Source: Actinomycetes bacterium (GTDB taxonomy: Bacteria; Actinomycetota; Thermoleophilia; BMS3ABIN01). From it: DNA of 52,671 bases. The stretch's first letter is position 1. Every line of letters starts with the position of its first letter. Below are positions 17,388-26,294 of the stretch, piece after piece. The DNA lies in NCBI GenBank assembly GCA_021790115.1, contig JAJYIM010000008.1, positions 1-52,671 of the forward strand, in the 5' to 3' direction. The position numbers were made by a program, and so were the translations under genes. The notes under the pieces were generated by a model. The model was not told the origin of the DNA. It worked only from the letters and a program-made list of their open reading frames with translations, and did no database searches.

Positions 17388-18032
17388 ATGATGGTGTTTG
17401 TTACAGGCGGCGCCCGCAGCGGCAAAAGCTGGTTTGCCGAGCAGTTGGCGCTTGAAAGCGGCCGGGACGTCGTCTACATCGCCACGGCTCAGCCTGGCGA
17501 CAGCGAGATGAGGGCCAGAATCGCGCAGCATCGGCAGCGGCGGCCCGCCGGCTGGACGACCATTGAAGCAGCCGTGGACCTGCCCCAGGCCATCGGCCGG
17601 GCTTTGACAGGGTCCGGCACGGTTTTGGTAGATTGCCTGACAATTTATCTGTCCAACCTGCTTTTGGCTGCAGGCACGGAGATTGACCCGGCAGGACGCG
17701 CCGGCGCCGTTGACAAGGCCATTGACCAGATTATCGATATTAGCTTAAAAGAGAAGGACGCTTACCTGATTCTGATCAGCAATGAGGTTGGCATGGGCAT
17801 TGTCCCTGAAAAGGTCCTCGGCCGCTTTTTCCGGGACGTTGCCGGGCGCGCCAACCAGCGGCTGGCGGCTGTTGCGGATGAAGTTTATCTGTGCGTATCA
17901 GGAATTCCCGTGCTGATCAAGGAAGGGACGGCCAGCCGGCGCCGGGCATGGCCTGATGCAGCCGGACGGGGCCAAACCACGAATTGGGGAACGCCGGCCG
18001 GCCTTCCTTTAAACTCCAAAAACCGGACGTGA
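17388..18032 (+). CDS. cobU: Adenosylcobinamide kinase / adenosylcobinamide-phosphate guanylyltransferase
   Basis: Bifunctional enzyme of nucleotide-loop assembly: it phosphorylates adenosylcobinamide and attaches GMP. Seen are the Walker A GGARSGKS near residue 7, the family segment VVYIATAQPGDSEMRARIAQH near 29 with the His that accepts GMP, LVDCLTIYLSNLL near 84, and SNEVGMGIVP near 131. At 214 aa it is slightly longer than usual because the C-terminal 30 residues after GIPVLIKEG do not resemble the family. It is the first gene behind the riboswitch. Its TGA overlaps the GTG of the next gene. Confidence 0.95.
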   Translation: MMVFVTGGARSGKSWFAEQLALESGRDVVYIATAQPGDSEMRARIAQHRQRRPAGWTTIEAAVDLPQAIGRALTGSGTVLVDCLTIYLSNLLLAAGTEIDPAGRAGAVDKAIDQIIDISLKEKDAYLILISNEVGMGIVPEKVLGRFFRDVAGRANQRLAAVADEVYLCVSGIPVLIKEGTASRRRAWPDAAGRGQTTNWGTPAGLPLNSKNRT

Positions 18033-19600
18033 GTTTTTTGAAGCTTGCCAGAACAATTATGCTTCAGGGAACTGCCTCTCATGCCGGCAAGAGCCTGATG
18101 GTTGCCGGGCTTGCCCGCATCATGGCCCAGGACGGCTTCTCGGTGGCCCCCTTCAAGGCGCAAAACATGTCCCTGAATTCATTTATTAGCGCCGACGGCG
18201 GCGAGATGGGGCGGGCGCAGGTTGTTCAGGCTGAGGCGGCGGGAGTCGAGCCGCTGGTGGACATGAACCCGGTGCTGCTTAAGCCCACCACCGATACCGG
18301 CGCCCAGGTCGTGGTAAAGGGGCAGCCGGTGGGCACGATGACCGCGCGGGATTATCACCAGTACAAGCTGGGACTGCTGAATGCGGTTTCGGAATCGCTG
18401 GAGCGGCTCCGGCGCAGCTTCCAGGTTGTTATCATCGAAGGAGCCGGCAGCCCGGCGGAAATAAACTTCCGCGGCCATGACATTGCCAACATGACGATAG
18501 CGGAAATCGCCGACGCCCCCGTCTGCCTGGTAGGCGACATTGAGCGCGGCGGGGTGTTTGCGTCGCTGGTCGGGACTATGGAGCTGCTTCAGCCTGAAGA
18601 ACAGGAGCGCGTTGCCGGTCTTGTCATCAACAAGTTCCGGGGCGACCGCGCCATCCTGGAACCGGGGATTGATTTCCTGGAGGCCCGCTGCCAGCGGCCG
18701 GTGCTGGGAGTCGTTCCTTTTATAAAGGATCTCGGCATTGAAGAAGAAGATTCGGTGGCGCTCGCCTCCGGCGGGAAGCAGCGGGGTGCAGGCGCCGCAT
18801 TTCGGCAATGGGAGCAGGCGCTTTGGCCTTCTGATACGCGGGGCGGCAAAGCTGTCCCGGAGGCAGGGGCGGTCAAGGCAAGAATTATCCGCCTTCCCCG
18901 TATGTCGAACTTTACTGATTTCGATGCTCTTGCAGACTGCCCAGGGTTTGAGTGCCGTTACGTTGAGCACCCGGCCGGCCTGGCCGGCGTCGACCTGATT
19001 ATAATCCCGGGCACGAAGAGCACCCTGGCTGATTTAAGGTTTTTGTGGTCAAGCGGCCTCGCGGCCCGGATAATCCGTCTCTCGCAGACAGGCACCCCGG
19101 TGATAGGCATCTGCGGAGGCTTTCAGATGCTGGGCAAGCGGATTCTTGATCTGCACGGGCTGGACAGCAGTCCAGGATCGGCAAAGGCCCTGGGTCTACT
19201 TGACGTCGAGACTGTTTTCGAGCCGGAAAAGAAAACCAGGAGGACCAGAGCGACTGTAACCGGCGCCAATGCGCTGCTGGCCCCGGGCACTATGGTGAAC
19301 GGCTACGAGATTCATATGGGGCGCACGAGCCTGGGCCCGGGCGCCTCGCCACTTTTGGCGACGGAGGCGGGAAGCGACGGCGCCGTCAGTGCCAGCGGGC
19401 TTGTCTTTGGCACTTACCTGCACGGCTTCTTTGACAGTGATGAGGTGCTGGCGGGTCTGCTGCATCATTTCGGCTGCCCGGCGGCCTTGCCGTTGCTGGA
19501 CCGGGATGCGCTCAAGGAGCATCAATATGACCGGCTGGCGCGCGAGTTGCGCCTGGCGCTGGACATGGAAAGGATTTACAGCATTGCCGGAATTGTTTGA
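18029..19600 (+). CDS. cbiP: Adenosylcobyrate synthase (cobyric acid synthase)
   Basis: Glutamine-dependent amidation of carboxylates b, d, e and g of adenosylcobyrinic a,c-diamide. The N-terminal synthetase has the P-loop variant MLQGTASHAGKS and PFKAQNMSLNSF. The C-terminal class I glutaminase has GICGGFQMLGKR with the nucleophile Cys and the late His in YLHGFFDSD. The GTG at 18029 overlaps the cobU stop (GTGA), indicating coupled translation; an ATG at 17984 would add 15 non-family residues. The 523 aa length is normal. The CobQ name is used in the aerobic pathway. Confidence 0.95.
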   Translation: MSFLKLARTIMLQGTASHAGKSLMVAGLARIMAQDGFSVAPFKAQNMSLNSFISADGGEMGRAQVVQAEAAGVEPLVDMNPVLLKPTTDTGAQVVVKGQPVGTMTARDYHQYKLGLLNAVSESLERLRRSFQVVIIEGAGSPAEINFRGHDIANMTIAEIADAPVCLVGDIERGGVFASLVGTMELLQPEEQERVAGLVINKFRGDRAILEPGIDFLEARCQRPVLGVVPFIKDLGIEEEDSVALASGGKQRGAGAAFRQWEQALWPSDTRGGKAVPEAGAVKARIIRLPRMSNFTDFDALADCPGFECRYVEHPAGLAGVDLIIIPGTKSTLADLRFLWSSGLAARIIRLSQTGTPVIGICGGFQMLGKRILDLHGLDSSPGSAKALGLLDVETVFEPEKKTRRTRATVTGANALLAPGTMVNGYEIHMGRTSLGPGASPLLATEAGSDGAVSASGLVFGTYLHGFFDSDEVLAGLLHHFGCPAALPLLDRDALKEHQYDRLARELRLALDMERIYSIAGIV

Positions 19601-20561
19601 CTATAGCGGCGGCGGTGCCAGGCTTTGCCTTGCATTTGCGCTTGATACGCTGTTTGGCGACCCGCCGTCGCCTTGGCATCCGGTTATATGGATGGGCAAG
19701 GTTGTGGAGATAGTTGACTGGGGCATGCCCGGCCGCGAAAAGGGGCCGGCCGCAGAACGGGTGGCGGGAGTCGCTGTCGCGGCTGCCCTGCCCGTCGGAA
19801 CTTTTCTGATTGCGCGCGGCCTGCTGCGAAGCCTGCCGCGGCCGCTCCAGGGGGCGGTGGATGTGGCGCTGTTGTCAGTCTCGCTTGCCGGACGCTCGTT
19901 ATACGAAAAAGCAGGCGACGTTCAAAGGGGACTGGCCAAGAATGTTGATGAAGGGCGCCGCCAGGTCTCGCATCTGGTTGGCCGGGACACCGCCAGGCTC
20001 GATGATGATGGCGTCACCAGGGCGGCTATCGAGAGCGTGGCGGAAAACTGCAACGATGGCGTCGTGGCGCCTATTTTCTACGGGCTTATTGGCGGCGCTC
20101 CCCTGGCGCTGGCTTACAAGATGGTTAACACGCTGGACTCAATGATTGGCTACCGGAACATGCGTTATGGCAACTTCGGCTGGGCCTCGGCGCGGCTCGA
20201 CGATGCCGCCGGCTTTGTGCCGGCGCGCCTTACGGCTCTGGCGGCTGCTTTGGCCAGCCCGGCGGTAGGCGGCAGCTTGACCGCCGCTATCAGAGTTTTT
20301 CATCAGGAGGGGCCGCAGCACGCCAGTCCCAACGCCGGCATCTGCGAAGGAGCCTTTGCCGGCGCTTTGGGAGTGCGCCTGGGCGGGATCAATTATTACG
20401 ACGGCGTGCCCGTGGAGGCGCCCGAGATGGGCAAAGGGTTGCGAAGACCTGATTGGGACGACGTCAGCCGCGCCGCCAACCTCATGTATGTTACCGGAAG
20501 CCTGGTATTGGCGGCGGGTGTCTCCATCCGTTGGCTGTTGCTGGGCCGGCGCTGGCGATGA
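19584..20561 (+). CDS. cbiB: Adenosylcobinamide-phosphate synthase CbiB
   Basis: Membrane protein that joins aminopropanol phosphate to adenosylcobyric acid. Family motifs are FALDTLFGDPPSPWHPVIWMGK near residue 17, LVGRDTARLDDDGVTRAAIESVAEN near 130, DGVVAPIFYGLIGGAPLALAYK, and NTLDSMIGYRNMRYGNFGWASARLDD. Hydrophobic helices are seen throughout. The TTG at 19584, ten bases after GGAAAGG and inside the cbiP 3' end, is preferred. The 325 aa length is standard. In Pseudomonas-style nomenclature this gene is cobD. Confidence 0.94.
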   Translation: MPELFDYSGGGARLCLAFALDTLFGDPPSPWHPVIWMGKVVEIVDWGMPGREKGPAAERVAGVAVAAALPVGTFLIARGLLRSLPRPLQGAVDVALLSVSLAGRSLYEKAGDVQRGLAKNVDEGRRQVSHLVGRDTARLDDDGVTRAAIESVAENCNDGVVAPIFYGLIGGAPLALAYKMVNTLDSMIGYRNMRYGNFGWASARLDDAAGFVPARLTALAAALASPAVGGSLTAAIRVFHQEGPQHASPNAGICEGAFAGALGVRLGGINYYDGVPVEAPEMGKGLRRPDWDDVSRAANLMYVTGSLVLAAGVSIRWLLLGRRWR

Positions 20562-20592
20562 GCAGCCGCCTGGCAAATGGTGGGAGGCATTG

Positions 20593-21186
20593 ATGGCGGG
20601 CCGGCGGGCCAACCACGACACGCTGGCGCGGGTGCTATGGGAACAGACGCGGCAGCAGGGCTTTGTTCATCTTTACACGGGTGATGGCAAGGGAAAAACA
20701 ACAGCGGCGCTGGGGCTGGCGCTAAGGGCGCTGGGCCGCGACCGGCGCGTAGCGGTCATCCAGTTTCTCAAGCGGACAAGCATCAAGACCGGAGAACTGG
20801 TTTTCGCGGAAAAGATGGGCACGCCGTCCTTCACGATCCAGCAGTTCGGCGCCTCGCATTTTGCCTCTCCCCAGGAAAGGCAGAAAGTGGCAGCCAGCGG
20901 GCAGACAGTAGAGCGGGGTTGGCGGCGGGCCCGGGAGCTGGCCGGCAATGGCAAGCACGATCTCCTGGTTTTGGACGAGGTCACGCATATCGTCAAAAAT
21001 GGCCAGATTTCGCTGGATGAGTTGCTGGAGTTGATCAGCAACAAGGCGGCTTCCCTGGAGCTGGTGTTAACCGGCCGCCATGCGCCGCCCGAGCTAATCG
21101 AAGCCTGTGATTATGTTACGGAAATGAGAGAGATCAAACATCCTTTTAACCGGGGGATCAGGGCGCGGGCAGGGACGGAGTATTGA
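20593..21186 (+). CDS. cobO: Corrinoid adenosyltransferase (CobA/CobO/BtuR type)
   Basis: Transfers the adenosyl group of ATP to cob(I)alamin-type corrinoids. The P-loop is YTGDGKGKTTAALGLALRA near residue 28, followed by AVIQFLKR, LLVLDEVTH with the Walker B acids near 121, and the C-terminal LVLTGRHAPPELIEACDYVTEM. The ATG at 20593 follows TGGGAGG. The length of 197 aa matches BtuR. It lies between cbiB and the decarboxylase gene in the same operon. Confidence 0.95.
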   Translation: MAGRRANHDTLARVLWEQTRQQGFVHLYTGDGKGKTTAALGLALRALGRDRRVAVIQFLKRTSIKTGELVFAEKMGTPSFTIQQFGASHFASPQERQKVAASGQTVERGWRRARELAGNGKHDLLVLDEVTHIVKNGQISLDELLELISNKAASLELVLTGRHAPPELIEACDYVTEMREIKHPFNRGIRARAGTEY

Positions 21187-21193
21187 GAAATTC

Positions 21194-22285
21194 GTGAGGC
21201 ACACGGCGGACATTGACACAGATTTAAGGCAGGCCCCCGTCCATGGCGGCCGCCGCCGGGAGGCGGCGCGCCGGTTTGGGATTCCCAAGGAAGAGCTGCT
21301 GGATTTCAGCGCCAGCATCAACCTGCTGGGGCCGCCGCCGGCGTCGGTTGACGCCGTCCGCAAAGCGGTTGCCGAGATAGCCCATTACCCGGAGGCGGCC
21401 TCCCCCGGGCTGGCTGCGAACGTGGCTGATTACCTGGGTGTTCTGCCCGGCGAGGTAGTGCTCGGCAATGGCAGCACTGAGATCATTTACTGGCTGGCGG
21501 CGGTGCTGGCCCCCCGCCGGGTGCTGGTAATCGACCCAACTTTTTCAGAATACAGGCGCGCCTGCCTGGCGGCAGGAGCCGAGGTGAGCAGCCTGCTGCT
21601 GCCGGAAGCGGCCGGTTTTGCCCTGGACGTTGGGCGCGTGCAGTCGCATGGTTTTGACCTCGTTTTTGTCTGCAACCCCAATAATCCCAGCGGTTACCTG
21701 GCTCCTTTTGATGAAATTGAATATTTGTGGGGCAAATGCCGCCAAGCGGGGGCCGGGCTGGTGGTTGACGAGGCCTTCATTGACTTTAGCGGCGGGGAAT
21801 CGATCCTGACGGCCGGGCCGGTCGCGGGACTTTATGTCATCCGCTCATTTACCAAGTCGTTTGCGCTGGCGGGCCTGCGGGTGGGCTGCCTGGCCGCGAC
21901 AGCTGAATTTGCAGCGGCGATCAGGCGGCGGCTGCCCCCTTGGAATATCAACACGATGGCGCGCGCGGCGCTCGAGGCCGCCCTGGCAGATCATTCATAC
22001 CAGGAAAAAACACAGGCGGCAACGGCCCGGGCGCGAGAGCGCCTCTTTGCTGAGCTCGGTCAGATCGCCGGCATCGAGCCGCTCCCTTCGGCGGCAAATT
22101 TCATTCTCCTGCGCCTGGGCAATGGCGGCGCCGCGGCCGTTGTTGATAAGTTGGGCAGGAGTGGCATATTGGTGCGCGACTGCCGTTCGTTTCCAGGGCT
22201 GGGGGACAGTTATATTCGCATCGCGGTCCGGGCGGAGAGGGAGAACTATCAGCTGGTGTCGGCGCTTAAGCGCCTGTTTCGATAG
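21194..22285 (+). CDS. cobD: L-threonine-O-3-phosphate decarboxylase (CobD), aminotransferase fold
   Basis: PLP enzyme producing (R)-1-amino-2-propanol phosphate for the nucleotide-loop linker. A fold-type I pattern is visible: HGG at the N-terminus, LDFSASINLLGPP, GNGSTEIIYWLA, FVCNPNNPSG near 160, VVDEAFIDF near 190, and the PLP lysine in RSFTKSFALAGLRVG near 222. It closely resembles HisC; the HGG/DFSASIN start and operon context favour CobD. GTG start at 21194, eight bases after cobO. 363 aa. Confidence 0.9.
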   Translation: MRHTADIDTDLRQAPVHGGRRREAARRFGIPKEELLDFSASINLLGPPPASVDAVRKAVAEIAHYPEAASPGLAANVADYLGVLPGEVVLGNGSTEIIYWLAAVLAPRRVLVIDPTFSEYRRACLAAGAEVSSLLLPEAAGFALDVGRVQSHGFDLVFVCNPNNPSGYLAPFDEIEYLWGKCRQAGAGLVVDEAFIDFSGGESILTAGPVAGLYVIRSFTKSFALAGLRVGCLAATAEFAAAIRRRLPPWNINTMARAALEAALADHSYQEKTQAATARARERLFAELGQIAGIEPLPSAANFILLRLGNGGAAAVVDKLGRSGILVRDCRSFPGLGDSYIRIAVRAERENYQLVSALKRLFR

Positions 22286-22348
22286 GTAGTTGTCCGTTGT
22301 GAGACCGGCCGAAAATTATTGAGCTGTTTTAACGGGCCGCAGGTGGTT

Positions 22349-23797
22349 ATGTCAGGCATCGATTCAAACAACTTGAAGGCCGGGGCCGGAAGCGGCGGCG
22401 GAACGCCGCTGGTCATTGCCGGTGCCGCCAGCGGCGTGGGCAAGACGACCGTGGCGGCCGGCATCATGGGGGCCTGCTGCCGGCGCGGCCTCAGCGTGGC
22501 GCCGTTTAAAGTGGGGCCGGATTACATCGATCCGGGGTTTCACGCCTGTGCCGCCGCCGCGCCGTCCAGAAACCTTGATACGTGGCTGACTTCCCCGGAG
22601 GAAGTGAAAAACATTTACCGGCGCGGCGCGGCCGGCGCGGACATCAGCGTGATCGAGGGCGTCATGGGCCTGTTTGACGGCCGCGCCGGCGCCCGCGGCG
22701 AAGGCAGCACGGCGGAGGTGGCGGCGCTTGTCTCCGGCGCCGTGGTGCTGGTGGCGGACTGCGCCCGGCAGGCTCGCAGCCTGGCGCCGCTGCTGGCGGG
22801 ATTTGCCGGCTTTGATGAGGACGTGTCTATCGCCGGTTGCATTCTAAACAATGCGGGCAGCCCCGAGCACGCCCGTATCCTCAGGGACGCCGCCCGGGAG
22901 GCCGGCGTGCCGGTTTTGGGAGTTTTGCCCCGGCGTCCGGAAATGAGTTTGCCCGCACGGCATCTGGGGCTGGTGCCGGCAGGCGAGCGGGAGCATTTCC
23001 GGGAAAAGATGGAGCTTGTCACTGACCACGTTCAGGAAAATGTTGATATAGGCGCTCTGTTGGCCATTGCCAAGGCGGGACCGGCAGCGCGCCAACCTGA
23101 AATTGACAATCCATCATGGTTGGGCAGAGGCTGCGGTGAGCCGGAAAGAAGCGGCGGCGCCCGCCTGGCCGTCGCCCGCGACGAGGCCTTTTCCTTTTAT
23201 TACGTGGACGGACTTGAGGCGCTGGCGGCCGCGGGAGCAGAGCTGGTCTGGTTCAGCCCTCTTAATGATGAAGGGCTGCCCGCCTGTGACGCTCTTTATC
23301 TGGGCGGCGGTTTTCCGGAGATGTTTGCGGACCGGCTGGAAACCAACGCAGCCATGCGGGAGTCGATCGCCGGCGCTATTGCCGCCGGGCTGCCCACCTA
23401 CGCTGAGTGCGGCGGGCTTGTGTACCTGTGCCGGCATCTTGAGGTGGAGGGAAGGCGTTACCGGATGGCGGCAGCGTTGCCACTCAGTGCCCGCATGACC
23501 GGCCGCCGGCAGGCGCTCGGATATGTGGAGGCGACCGCCAGCCGCGGGAACATCCTCATGCCGGCCGGCGCCACAGTGCGCGGACACGAATTCCACTGGT
23601 CTGCAATTGATTGGGACGGTGGAAATTTTGCTTATAAATGCCGCTCGGGCCGGAGGGGCCGTTGCGACCCTGAAGGATTCTGTTCGGGCAGCGTGCTGGC
23701 CAGTTATGTGCATCTCCACTTTGGCGGCAACCGCGCCGCTGCGAATGCTTTTGTCGCCGCCGCCGGTGGCGCCGGGGAGGCGAGGGCCCGTGTCTGA
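22349..23797 (+). CDS. cbiA: Cobyrinate a,c-diamide synthase
   Basis: Glutamine- and ATP-dependent amidation of the a and c side chains of cobyrinate. The P-loop is VIAGAASGVGKTTVAAGI, followed by PFKVGPDYIDPGFH, SRNLDTW and VIEGVMGLFDG. The C-terminal glutaminase has YLGGGFPEMFADRL and the nucleophile Cys in YAECGGLVYLCR. The ATG at 22349 after AGGTGG is preferred over the TTG at 22319. 482 aa. The 3' end overlaps the GTG of the cbiX-cbiC gene by eight bases. The same enzyme is called CobB in the aerobic route. Confidence 0.94.
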   Translation: MSGIDSNNLKAGAGSGGGTPLVIAGAASGVGKTTVAAGIMGACCRRGLSVAPFKVGPDYIDPGFHACAAAAPSRNLDTWLTSPEEVKNIYRRGAAGADISVIEGVMGLFDGRAGARGEGSTAEVAALVSGAVVLVADCARQARSLAPLLAGFAGFDEDVSIAGCILNNAGSPEHARILRDAAREAGVPVLGVLPRRPEMSLPARHLGLVPAGEREHFREKMELVTDHVQENVDIGALLAIAKAGPAARQPEIDNPSWLGRGCGEPERSGGARLAVARDEAFSFYYVDGLEALAAAGAELVWFSPLNDEGLPACDALYLGGGFPEMFADRLETNAAMRESIAGAIAAGLPTYAECGGLVYLCRHLEVEGRRYRMAAALPLSARMTGRRQALGYVEATASRGNILMPAGATVRGHEFHWSAIDWDGGNFAYKCRSGRRGRCDPEGFCSGSVLASYVHLHFGGNRAAANAFVAAAGGAGEARARV

Positions 23798-24875
23798 AAT
23801 TGATTTGGCCGCGGGCCGCCGCGCCACTGCTTTTGTTGTGCTTGGGCATGGCAGCAGGGCGCCGGAAGCTTCCGGGCTGCTGGAATGGGTGGCGCAGCGG
23901 CTGGCGGCCCGCACCGGTTGCCTGGCGTTGCCGGCGTCGCTGCAATTTAACCGGCCAACGCTGACAGACTGCTGCCGGGAGCTGGCCGCCCAAGGCGCCC
24001 GCCGCATTGTTATTGTGCCTTATTTCCTTTATGAGGGCAATCACATGCAGCGGGATATTCCCGCTCAGTTGGCGGCGCTGCGCGCCGAGCTGGCCGGCGT
24101 GGAGCTGGTGCTGGCGGCGCCGCTGGGAGCTGACGAGCGGCTGATCGAGGTATTGGTGAAGCGGATACTGGATGCCGGATCCTGGACGCCGGATAAACCC
24201 GAAACCCGAAACCTGAAACCCGAAACTGTGGTTATCGAGGGCGCGATCGAAAGTGAGAGTTTTGCGATCATTGATGCGTTGCTCGGCATTGGTGACATTG
24301 AAGATCCTGAGTACCAGGTTGTCAGGCGGGTGATTCATGCCAGCGGCGATCCATCGCTGGCTGAGGCTGTCGCATTCTCCCCCGGAGCAGTGGCGGCGGC
24401 CACAGACGCCTTGGCCAACGGCGCACCCATCATTTGCGATGTCAACATGACTGCGGCGGGAATCGCGCCCACTGCCGCCCGGAAGGGGCTGACGGTCGCC
24501 TGCGCCGTTGCCGAAAAGGAAGCCGCCGGGCTGGCCGCCGCGGAAGGGATCAGCCGCAGCGCCGCCGGCATCAGGCTGCATGCCCGCCGCTTCGGCTTGA
24601 GCGGATGCGTCGCCGCCATCGGCAACGCCCCCACGGCGCTGCATGAGGTGCTGCGGCTGGCGCAAGATGATGGCGCCCGGCCGGCGCTCGTGGTCGGCGT
24701 GCCCGTCGGCTTTGTCGGCGCCGCCGAAAGCAAGCAGGCGCTGGCGGATGCGGCCATTCCTCACATCACTCTGCCGGGAAACAGGGGCGGCAGCAACATC
24801 GCCGCGGCAATCGTCAATGCCCTGCTGCATCTGATGAGCGCGACAGGAAATGCGCGGCCCGGCGCCGCAAAATGA
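23790..24875 (+). CDS. cbiX-cbiC: CbiX sirohydrochlorin cobaltochelatase fused to CbiC cobalt-precorrin-8 methylmutase
   Basis: A 361-residue fusion. Residues 1-125 are a short-type CbiX chelatase that inserts cobalt into sirohydrochlorin, with metal-binding histidines in VLGHGSRAPEA and EGNHMQRDIP. Residues about 148-355 are CbiC, which moves the methyl group from C11 to C12, with catalytic His in RRVIHASGDP and VICDVNMT-like and LVVGVPVGFVGAAESK segments. The linker (about residues 125-146, including PDKPETRNLKPET) is encoded by a heptamer array at 24163-24227, so the array is read through as protein. GTG start nine bases after GGGGAGG, overlapping cbiA. The two reactions are at opposite ends of the pathway. 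Confidence 0.9.
   Translation: MSEIDLAAGRRATAFVVLGHGSRAPEASGLLEWVAQRLAARTGCLALPASLQFNRPTLTDCCRELAAQGARRIVIVPYFLYEGNHMQRDIPAQLAALRAELAGVELVLAAPLGADERLIEVLVKRILDAGSWTPDKPETRNLKPETVVIEGAIESESFAIIDALLGIGDIEDPEYQVVRRVIHASGDPSLAEAVAFSPGAVAAATDALANGAPIICDVNMTAAGIAPTAARKGLTVACAVAEKEAAGLAAAEGISRSAAGIRLHARRFGLSGCVAAIGNAPTALHEVLRLAQDDGARPALVVGVPVGFVGAAESKQALADAAIPHITLPGNRGGSNIAAAIVNALLHLMSATGNARPGAAK
24163..24227 (+). repeat. Heptamer array encoding the CbiX-CbiC linker
   Basis: GGATACT, GGATGCC, GGATCCT, GGACGCC, GGATAAA, then CCCGAAA, CCCGAAA, CCTGAAA, CCCGAAA, CTG. The 7-bp register is unbroken for about nine units, and the whole array is in an open reading frame. Confidence 0.85.
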
Positions 24876-25046
24876 AGGAAAGGAAACAAAATACACAATA
24901 CCTTTGCCTCTTTGCCATTTTCCTGGCTTGACAGGATTGCTGCTGACTGCAGGCATTGCGCGCCGGCGGCTGGAGGAGTTGTTGCATGAGCGCCATCCTG
25001 ACATTGTTGACTTGGCAGAGTTATGACATTCTGAGTGATAGTGCAT

Positions 25047-25146
25047 GGTGGATGATGGATGAAACCCGAAACCTAAAACTGTGACCGAGAAGGAAAAACC
25101 CGAGACTCGCAGCTCGCAACCCGAACCCCGGAAACCCAAAACAGGA
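25047..25146 (+). repeat. Heptamer array spanning the cbiD start
   Basis: GGTGGATGATGGATGAAA, CCCGAAA and CCTAAAA lead to the GTG at 25081. Inside the gene follow CTCGCAG, CTCGCAA, CCCGAAC and CCCGGAAACCC, encoding a Pro/Glu/Ser-rich N-terminal tail. Confidence 0.7.
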
Positions 25147-26247
25147 GACAGGGAGCCGGGACAGCGCGGTTTTACCACCGGCGCCTGCACGCAAGCGGCG
25201 ACGAGGGCGGCGGCGCTTACCGTGGCTACCGGCTATGTACCCTGCGAAGCTGCCAAGGACGGGAAACACCTCGGGGACCGGGAGAAGACAGGCTCGGTCG
25301 AGATCACGCTGCCAGGTGGTGAAACCGCTGTCTTTAAGATTACCATGCACGCCGAGGGAGTCTGCTCGGTGTTTAAGGACGCGGGCAGCGACCCGGACAT
25401 TACTGATGGTGTCCAGGTTTTTGCCTGTGTTGTGGCCAGGCTGGACGGGCGTTTTTACGTGGACGGCGCCGAGGGTGTGGGACGGGTGACACGGGCAGGC
25501 CTTGCGGTAAAGCCGGGGCGGGCGGCGATCAACCCGGTGCCGCTTAAGCATATCCGGGATGAGGCGCGACGGGTGCTTCCCCGGGGAGCGGAAGTAACCG
25601 TATCCCTTCCGGCTGGCGAGGAACTGGCGCCGCGGACATTTAACCCGAGACTTGGCATCATCGGCGGCCTTAGCATTCTGGGAACGAGCGGCCGCGTGGA
25701 GCCGTGGTCCACGGCGGCATACCAGGAATCGCTGATTCCCCAACTGGACGTGGCGATGGCGGCCGGAATCAGGGAGCCGGTGCTGGTGCCGGGCGCCAAA
25801 GGGGAAAAGGCGGCGGTAGGCGCCGGGTTCGACCCAGCTGCAGTTGTCCAGTCGGGCAACTTCATGGGCATGATGATGCGGGCTGCCGCCGGGCGGGGCT
25901 TCCGGCGGCTGGCGCTGGTGGGCCATGCAGCCAAACTGGCCAAACTGGCCCGGGGTGATTTTGATACTCATTCGCGCCGCTCGCCCATGCCGCTCGACGT
26001 GCTGGCAGATGCAGCCCTGGCCTGTGGCTGGAGCAGCCGCCAGGCGCAGGCGCTGGAGATGCTGCCTACGACCGAGGCGGCTGTCCGCAAGCTGATGAAA
26101 ACCGGCAAATGCGAAGTGCTGGACGAGGTAGCACGGCGGGTGGCGGCAACGGCGTCAAAGGAGTTTGGCTTAAAGGCGGAGGTTTTATTAACGGGCAGCA
26201 GCGGCGAGGTCGTGGGAAAGGCTGCCCGGCAGGAGCAGAGCGCGTAG
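25081..26247 (+). CDS. cbiD: Cobalt-precorrin-5B C1-methyltransferase CbiD
   Basis: Methylates C1 of the corrin ring in the anaerobic pathway. The family start RGFTTGACTQAATRAA appears at about residue 30, followed by VTRAGLAVKPGRAAINPVP, NPRLGIIGGLSILGTSGRVEP and GNFMGMMMRAAAGRGFRRLALVGHAAKL. The first 28 residues are not part of the family and derive from a heptamer array. The GTG at 25081 has no Shine-Dalgarno sequence; internal starts are not evident before the conserved region, so the tail seems to be translated. 388 aa. Confidence 0.94.
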   Translation: MTEKEKPETRSSQPEPRKPKTGDREPGQRGFTTGACTQAATRAAALTVATGYVPCEAAKDGKHLGDREKTGSVEITLPGGETAVFKITMHAEGVCSVFKDAGSDPDITDGVQVFACVVARLDGRFYVDGAEGVGRVTRAGLAVKPGRAAINPVPLKHIRDEARRVLPRGAEVTVSLPAGEELAPRTFNPRLGIIGGLSILGTSGRVEPWSTAAYQESLIPQLDVAMAAGIREPVLVPGAKGEKAAVGAGFDPAAVVQSGNFMGMMMRAAAGRGFRRLALVGHAAKLAKLARGDFDTHSRRSPMPLDVLADAALACGWSSRQAQALEMLPTTEAAVRKLMKTGKCEVLDEVARRVAATASKEFGLKAEVLLTGSSGEVVGKAARQEQSA

Positions 26248-26294
26248 GCACAGGGCGCATGCATGAAAAAGCCTGCCGTCTGCAATTTTGAATC

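Noticed and set aside
24928-25026. Possible 32-codon ORF between cbiX-cbiC and cbiD (TTG start; RRRLEELLHERHPDIVDLAEL)
   Set aside because: The residue mix looks protein-like, and it may be a gene remnant. It is short, has no ribosome site and I recognise no family, so it was not listed as a gene.
23556-25190. 544-codon minus-strand open frame opposite cbiA, cbiX-cbiC and cbiD
   Set aside because: It is antisense to three clearly identified cobalamin genes. Its translation is low-complexity and Arg/Gly-rich with no family pattern. It is a GC-rich shadow.
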